From Frankiales bacterium (GTDB lineage: Bacteria; Actinomycetota; Actinomycetes; JAFAQI01), in the NCBI GenBank assembly GCA_025980325.1, contig JAICXQ010000018.1, positions 1 through 37,849 on the forward strand: a stretch of 37,849 nucleotides of DNA. The letters run 5' to 3'. Positions within the stretch are counted from its first letter, which is position 1; every line of letters begins with the position of its first letter. Position numbers and translations under genes: made by a program. Shown piece after piece: positions 34,177 to 37,849 of this stretch. Under the pieces are notes generated by a model. The model did no database searches and was not told the origin of the DNA. It saw only the letters and a list, made by a program, of their open reading frames with translations.

Positions 34177-35777
34177 AGCGGTACCACCGGGCGGCCGCCG
34201 TCGCGCGCCGACAGCGTCGCCGCTTCCATCACCGAGATGTTGCGCCGCGAGCCGGTCGCGGTCACCGACATCGGCGCGCCCGAACGCAGGAAGTCGGCGA
34301 GCTCGCGGTGGAACGGCACCGGCGGCGCGGGCGCGACCGCGACGTCCGTGACGGAACCATCGGGCGCGTGCAACGTGATCCGCGCCGGCGACTCCGACGC
34401 GGCCAGCGGATCCTCGACCAGCGTGCCGATCGCGCTGCGACTCACGACTCGCTCGTGCCGCCAATGCCCGACGATCGCGCCCTCGGTGCCGAGCACGTAC
34501 CACTTCGGCTTCATCGCGGCGGCGAGATCCGAGTGCACGAACTCCGCCTCGGCGCCGTCCGCGAACGCGATCGTGACCCGCGAGTGGTCCGCGTTCGTGA
34601 CGTCGTACCACCGTCGCTTGTGCGCGGCGGCCGTCACCGAGAGGACCGGCTGCGGCAACAGGTCGAGGATCCAGTCGAGGAAATGCGATCCCCAGTCGTA
34701 GACCGCGCCACCGCTGACTTCTTCGTCGGAGTGCCAGAAGTTGCACGGGTGCCCGTACCCGCCGACGAAGGACTCGTAATGGAACACCTCGCCGATTGCA
34801 CCGGATCGCACCAGCCGCTTGACGGTCAGGTAGTCGGCGTCCCAGCGGCGGTTCTGGTAGACGGTGAGCAACCGGCCCGCGGACGACGCCGCACCGATCA
34901 TCTCGTCGGCCTCCGCCGTCGTCAGGCAGAACGGCTTCTCGACGACGACGTGCTTGCCGGCCGCGATCGCGCGCAGGGCCCACTCGGCGTGCGTGTTCGG
35001 CGGCGTCGACACGACCACGAGGTCGACGTCCGGCGACGCGAGCAGCGCATCGCCATCGGCGTACGCGGTGAGATCCGGCGCGAGGGTTCGCGCCACCGCG
35101 ACCCGTTCGGGGCTCTTGTCGCACACGCCGGCGAGGACGAGTCCCTCGACGGCGGCGATGGCCGCGCTGTGCTCGTGCCCGATCGCGCCGTACCCGAGAA
35201 TGCCGACCCGCACGTCCGGGCCGTCGGCCAGGCCGGTCGCGTGGCGGATCCATCGGTGGACCAGCCGCCGCACGGCCGGATGGCGCATCGTCGCCGGCTC
35301 GGTGCCGGTCGTCAGCAAGCCCACGCGGGTCGCGGGTCGCCAGGTCAGGACGGCGTGCGAGACGAGCCCGGTCATCGCGGTCGCGAGCACCTCGACGTCG
35401 TCGAGCGTCTTGTCGAGTTCGAGCCAGCGGTCGGTGATCACGACGTCGCCGGCCGGCGGGTTCGGCCGCAACCGGATCTCGTGCCGCGGCGTCGGACCGC
35501 CGGCCATGACGCCGGCCGCATCGGCCAGCGCCGGCCGGTCGGCGTTCGCCGCGAGCGTCGGCCCCGCGAGCAGCACCGCGACACCGTCGGCCGCGCGCGC
35601 CAGCAGGTCGGCGACGAGGTCGTCCGGCAGCACCTCGTCGGCCCAGACCAGGATCGCGTCGGCATCCCGCATCGTCGCCGGCGGCAGGCCGCACGAACCG
35701 AGGTACGCGGTCAGGTCGTCGACGGCAGCGACAAAGTCAGCGGAACGCGACGCGGTGACGATCGCCAGCCGGCTCAT
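34173..35777 (-). CDS. ThuA/GATase-like domain fused to a Gfo/Idh oxidoreductase
   Basis: 534 residues. Residues 1-185 form a class I glutamine-amidotransferase/ThuA-like alpha-beta domain (MSRLAIVTASRSADF, DAILVWADEVLPDDLV, and RHPAVRRLVHRWIRHATG). From residue 189 a complete Gfo/Idh protein follows: VRVGILGYGAIGHEHSAAIA, VEKPFCL near 280, and GGAVYDWGSHFLDWILDLLP. ThuA and Gfo/Idh genes often neighbour each other in sugar catabolism; here they are one chain. The substrate is unknown. ATG 35777 lies six bases after TAGGGT. The next gene is a second Gfo/Idh, so a sugar-modifying pair is likely. Confidence 0.85.
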   Translation of the reverse strand: MSRLAIVTASRSADFVAAVDDLTAYLGSCGLPPATMRDADAILVWADEVLPDDLVADLLARAADGVAVLLAGPTLAANADRPALADAAGVMAGGPTPRHEIRLRPNPPAGDVVITDRWLELDKTLDDVEVLATAMTGLVSHAVLTWRPATRVGLLTTGTEPATMRHPAVRRLVHRWIRHATGLADGPDVRVGILGYGAIGHEHSAAIAAVEGLVLAGVCDKSPERVAVARTLAPDLTAYADGDALLASPDVDLVVVSTPPNTHAEWALRAIAAGKHVVVEKPFCLTTAEADEMIGAASSAGRLLTVYQNRRWDADYLTVKRLVRSGAIGEVFHYESFVGGYGHPCNFWHSDEEVSGGAVYDWGSHFLDWILDLLPQPVLSVTAAAHKRRWYDVTNADHSRVTIAFADGAEAEFVHSDLAAAMKPKWYVLGTEGAIVGHWRHERVVSRSAIGTLVEDPLAASESPARITLHAPDGSVTDVAVAPAPPVPFHRELADFLRSGAPMSVTATGSRRNISVMEAATLSARDGGRPVVPL

Positions 35778-35783
35778 TCCCCC

Positions 35784-35789
35784 ACCCTA
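35784..35789 (-). promoter_or_regulatory. -10 element of the Gfo/Idh pair
   Basis: TAGGGT on the minus strand is followed by GGGGGA and ATG 35777. The message may be leaderless, or GGGGGA could act as a very close ribosome site on a longer one. Confidence 0.4.
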
Positions 35790-35828
35790 AGACGTTTGCC
35801 GGACGGGGCCGCGACGCAGGAACGGGGT

Positions 35829-36707
35829 ATGCCCACCACCACTGCGCCCGTCACCGAGGTCGTCGACCGGCTCGAACGCGCGTCGCTGCTCGACCCGGTG
35901 GTCAAAGGCCTCCGCTCGCTCACCCAGAAAGTCCTTGCGCCGCAAGGGATTCGCGATGCCCTGCACGGGGTCTGGCTCGGCCATCCGCTGCATCCGGTGC
36001 TCACCGACGTACCGATCGGCGCGTGGTCTGCGGCCGCCGTGCTCGACGCCGTACCGGGCACCGGCATCGGCGCGAGCACGTTGATCGCGACCGGTTGCGC
36101 GGCCGCCGTGCCGACCGCGCTCACCGGGTGGGCCGACTGGTCGGACCTACACGGGCCGCACCAGCGCGTCGGCGTCATCCACGCCGCCGCCAATGTCGTC
36201 GCGCTCGGCCTCTACACCGCGTCGCTCGGCGCGCGCATGCGCGGGCGCCGGGTCCGCGGCAAAGCGCTCGCGTACGCCGGCTTCGCCGCGATGAGCGCGG
36301 GCGGCTACCTCGGCGGCCATCTCGTCTTCCGGCAGGGCGCGGGCGCCAACCACGGCGCCGACATCCCCGACCTGTTCCCGAGCGGCTGGCACGACATCGG
36401 CCGGCTCGACGACCTGCCCGACGGCAAGCCGGCGAAGCGCACGGTCGAGGGCGTCGACCTGCTCGTCGTACGGCGCGGCCAGCACGTGGACGTGTTGTCG
36501 GACAAGTGCTCGCACCTGTCCGGGCCGCTGTCCGACGGCGAGTTCACCGTCGAGGGCGGGCAGGGCTGCATCGTCTGCCCGTGGCACGGATCGACGTTCC
36601 GGCTGGCCGACGGCGCGGTCCGGCACGGGCCCGCGACCTCCCCGCAGCACCGGTTCGAAACCCGCGTGACCGGCGGCCGGCTCGAGGTCAGTCTCGGCGG
36701 CGGATAA
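35829..36707 (+). CDS. DUF2231 membrane domain fused to a Rieske [2Fe-2S] domain
   Basis: 292 residues. The N-terminal DUF2231 part contains LHGVWLGHPLHPVLTDVPIG and about four membrane helices (about residues 60-175). The C-terminal Rieske domain has CSH (C227, H229) and CPWH (C250, H253), the two Cys and two His ligands. A membrane-bound electron carrier is likely; the partner is unknown. ATG 35829 is preceded by AGGAACGGGG. The 3' end overlaps the opposing dehydrogenase gene by 20 bases. Confidence 0.88.
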   Translation: MPTTTAPVTEVVDRLERASLLDPVVKGLRSLTQKVLAPQGIRDALHGVWLGHPLHPVLTDVPIGAWSAAAVLDAVPGTGIGASTLIATGCAAAVPTALTGWADWSDLHGPHQRVGVIHAAANVVALGLYTASLGARMRGRRVRGKALAYAGFAAMSAGGYLGGHLVFRQGAGANHGADIPDLFPSGWHDIGRLDDLPDGKPAKRTVEGVDLLVVRRGQHVDVLSDKCSHLSGPLSDGEFTVEGGQGCIVCPWHGSTFRLADGAVRHGPATSPQHRFETRVTGGRLEVSLGGG

Positions 36708-37761
36708 CCGGATCGACGCCGTTCACGACGTGGAGCACCGGCTCGCCGGACACCGCGCGCCGTACGTTGTCGACCACCAGCGAGATCAACCTGCCCTGTG
36801 CCTCTCGCGACGCTCCCGCGGCGTGCGGCGAGAGCAGGATCCGGTCGTCGTCGCGCAGCGGCGAATCGGCCGGCAACGGCTCCGTGGCATACACGTCCAG
36901 CGCCGCGCCGGCGAGGTGACCGGAGCGGATCGCGCCGAGCAGCGCGGTCTCGTCGAGTACGCCGCCGCGCGCCGCGTTGACGACGTATGCGCCCTGCGGC
37001 AGCCGTTCCAGCGCCTCCGCGTCGATCAGCCGATGCGTCTCGGGGGCGAGCGCGACGACGAGGACCAGCAACTGGCTGTGCGCGAGCAGATCCGGTAACG
37101 GCATCCACCGCGCCCCGCCCGCTTCGCCGGCGGAGCGCTGCCGGCGGCTCCAGTGCGCGACGTCGGCACCGAGCGCGGCGAAGCGCGCGGCGCAGGCACG
37201 GCCGATGTCGCCCATGCCGACGATGCCGACCCGCCGGCCGGTCAGCTCGCCGCCGCCGCGCTGGCTGACCGTGAGCTGCGGCCACTCGCCCAGCCGCATC
37301 TGCGCGTCCGCCCAGGCGAGCGAGCGCAGGCCGGCGAACGCCGCGCCGACGCACCACTCGGCGACGCTGATCGCGTTCGCGCCGGCGGCGTTCGCGGCCG
37401 GCACCCCGGCCTGCGCGAGCGCGTCCGGATCGAGTGAGTCGACGCCGACGCTGGGCTGCTGCACGAACGCGAGCCGGGTCGCGGCGGCGACCTGATCCGC
37501 ACCGACTCCGAGCGCGCCGGACCAGTCGCCGACGACGATCTCGGCCGTTGCGATCGCCTCCGTGACCGCCGCCGGTGTCCGGGCGGCCGGCGTCGTCACC
37601 GTGACCGGCAGATCGGCGAACAGCAACGCCAGCAGCGACTCGTCCAGCGGCGGCAGCGCGAGCAACGACCAGGGAGTTGGCACGGCGCGATCGTGCCAGA
37701 GACGCGGCCCGCCGCCGGGCTCCGGCGGGCCGAAACCCGACAAAATTCTCATCCGTACCAC
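36688..37761 (-). CDS. D-isomer-specific 2-hydroxyacid dehydrogenase
   Basis: 357 residues from GTG 37761 (ATG 37752 is an alternative; AGAGGGA suits the GTG better). The NAD-binding loop is VGIVGMGDIGRACAARFAAL; catalytic residues are Arg in VVNAARGGVLDE, Glu in YATEPLPADSPL, and His in LLSPHAAGASR. The N-terminal substrate domain is present. It oxidises a 2-hydroxyacid such as phosphoglycerate, glyoxylate or hydroxypyruvate relatives; the length argues against a classical SerA with ACT domain. Divergent from the gene at the window end. Confidence 0.9.
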   Translation of the reverse strand: MVRMRILSGFGPPEPGGGPRLWHDRAVPTPWSLLALPPLDESLLALLFADLPVTVTTPAARTPAAVTEAIATAEIVVGDWSGALGVGADQVAAATRLAFVQQPSVGVDSLDPDALAQAGVPAANAAGANAISVAEWCVGAAFAGLRSLAWADAQMRLGEWPQLTVSQRGGGELTGRRVGIVGMGDIGRACAARFAALGADVAHWSRRQRSAGEAGGARWMPLPDLLAHSQLLVLVVALAPETHRLIDAEALERLPQGAYVVNAARGGVLDETALLGAIRSGHLAGAALDVYATEPLPADSPLRDDDRILLSPHAAGASREAQGRLISLVVDNVRRAVSGEPVLHVVNGVDPVIRRRD

Positions 37762-37770
37762 TGGTCCCTC

Positions 37771-37799
37771 TTGTCACACCAGCCACACGCGTCTACCGT
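37771..37799 (+). promoter_or_regulatory. Promoter of the last, partial gene
   Basis: TTGTCA (37771-37776) and TACCGT (37794-37799) with 17 bases between, the best -35/-10 pair for a leaderless gene in the window. GTG 37808 begins eight bases after the -10. Confidence 0.65.
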
Positions 37800-37807
37800 G
37801 GATCCTC

Positions 37808-37849
37808 GTGTCCCGCCATCGGCTGCCCGTCGCGGTGCTGCTGCTCGCC
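37808..37849 (+). CDS. Start of an exported protein (cut by window)
   Basis: Fourteen codons from GTG 37808 read VSRHRLPVAVLLLA: two basic residues and a hydrophobic run, like the start of a signal peptide. No family can be named. A promoter with leaderless spacing supports a real gene. Confidence 0.55.
   Translation, partial: MSRHRLPVAVLLLA

Overview
The window is chromosomal DNA of a high-GC actinobacterium (about 70% G+C by eye). The evidence is the gene order of the division and cell-wall (dcw) cluster with MraZ, RsmH and a Pro/Arg-rich FtsI; the moxR-DUF58-transglutaminase trio beside mraZ; DUF3040, SAV_6107-type HEPN and Rv2175c-type genes; an actinobacterial SOS box; and GTG starts with many leaderless promoters. 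The DNPRSEDP motif of MurE predicts a diaminopimelate peptidoglycan. Gene content and order partly follow the Mycobacterium tuberculosis Rv2165c-Rv2175c stretch (rsmH, mraZ, DUF3040, GNAT, metF, polyprenyl synthase, Rv2175c). I cannot name the genus.

Layout. (1) 1-8011, minus strand: mraZ, rsmH, ftsL, ftsI, murE, murF and mraY (cut by the window edge). An MraZ-box promoter stands in front, and a long inverted repeat between mraZ and rsmH fits the mraW RNA motif. (2) 8255-12944, plus: moxR, DUF58 protein and membrane transglutaminase, translationally coupled. (3) 12998-17109, minus: DUF3040 protein, DNA polymerase IV, a methyltransferase, a secreted M15/VldE-like protein and a HEPN protein. 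The HEPN promoter carries a perfect LexA box directly abutting a second perfect 16-bp palindrome. (4) 17277-23821, plus: a YbaK-type deacylase followed by a tightly coupled carotenoid end-group operon (CrtA-like, GNAT, CrtO-like, CruF, CruG-like, CrtD-like). (5) 23840-27909: VOC protein, CDP-alcohol phosphatidyltransferase, PIG-L deacetylase, a RES/HTH toxin-antitoxin pair with a palindromic operator, and metF. (6) 27937-32736: crtE-crtI-crtB (plus) facing an Rv2175c-like gene, a PPOX protein, crtYc and crtYd (minus); crtB and crtYd overlap tail to tail by 169 bp. (7) 32762-37849: a small membrane protein, two Gfo/Idh oxidoreductases (one fused to a ThuA/GATase-like domain, the other apparently starting at CTG), a DUF2231-Rieske fusion, a D-2-hydroxyacid dehydrogenase and the start of an exported protein.

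How the genes work together. The dcw genes make lipid-linked peptidoglycan precursor and the septal transpeptidase. The two carotenoid blocks together encode a near-complete route: geranylgeranyl diphosphate (CrtE), phytoene (CrtB), lycopene (CrtI), one beta ring (CrtYc/CrtYd), a probable 4-keto group (CrtO-like), and on the acyclic end 1'-hydration (CruF), 3',4'-desaturation (CrtD-like), C-2' oxygenation (CrtA-like) and glycosylation (CruG-like). The inferred product is a monocyclic keto-carotenoid glycoside of the phleixanthophyll/myxoxanthophyll type. This is inference from family membership, not shown by the sequence.

No tRNA, rRNA, insertion sequence, prophage gene or CRISPR array was seen. 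No stretch longer than 300 bases lacks a gene.
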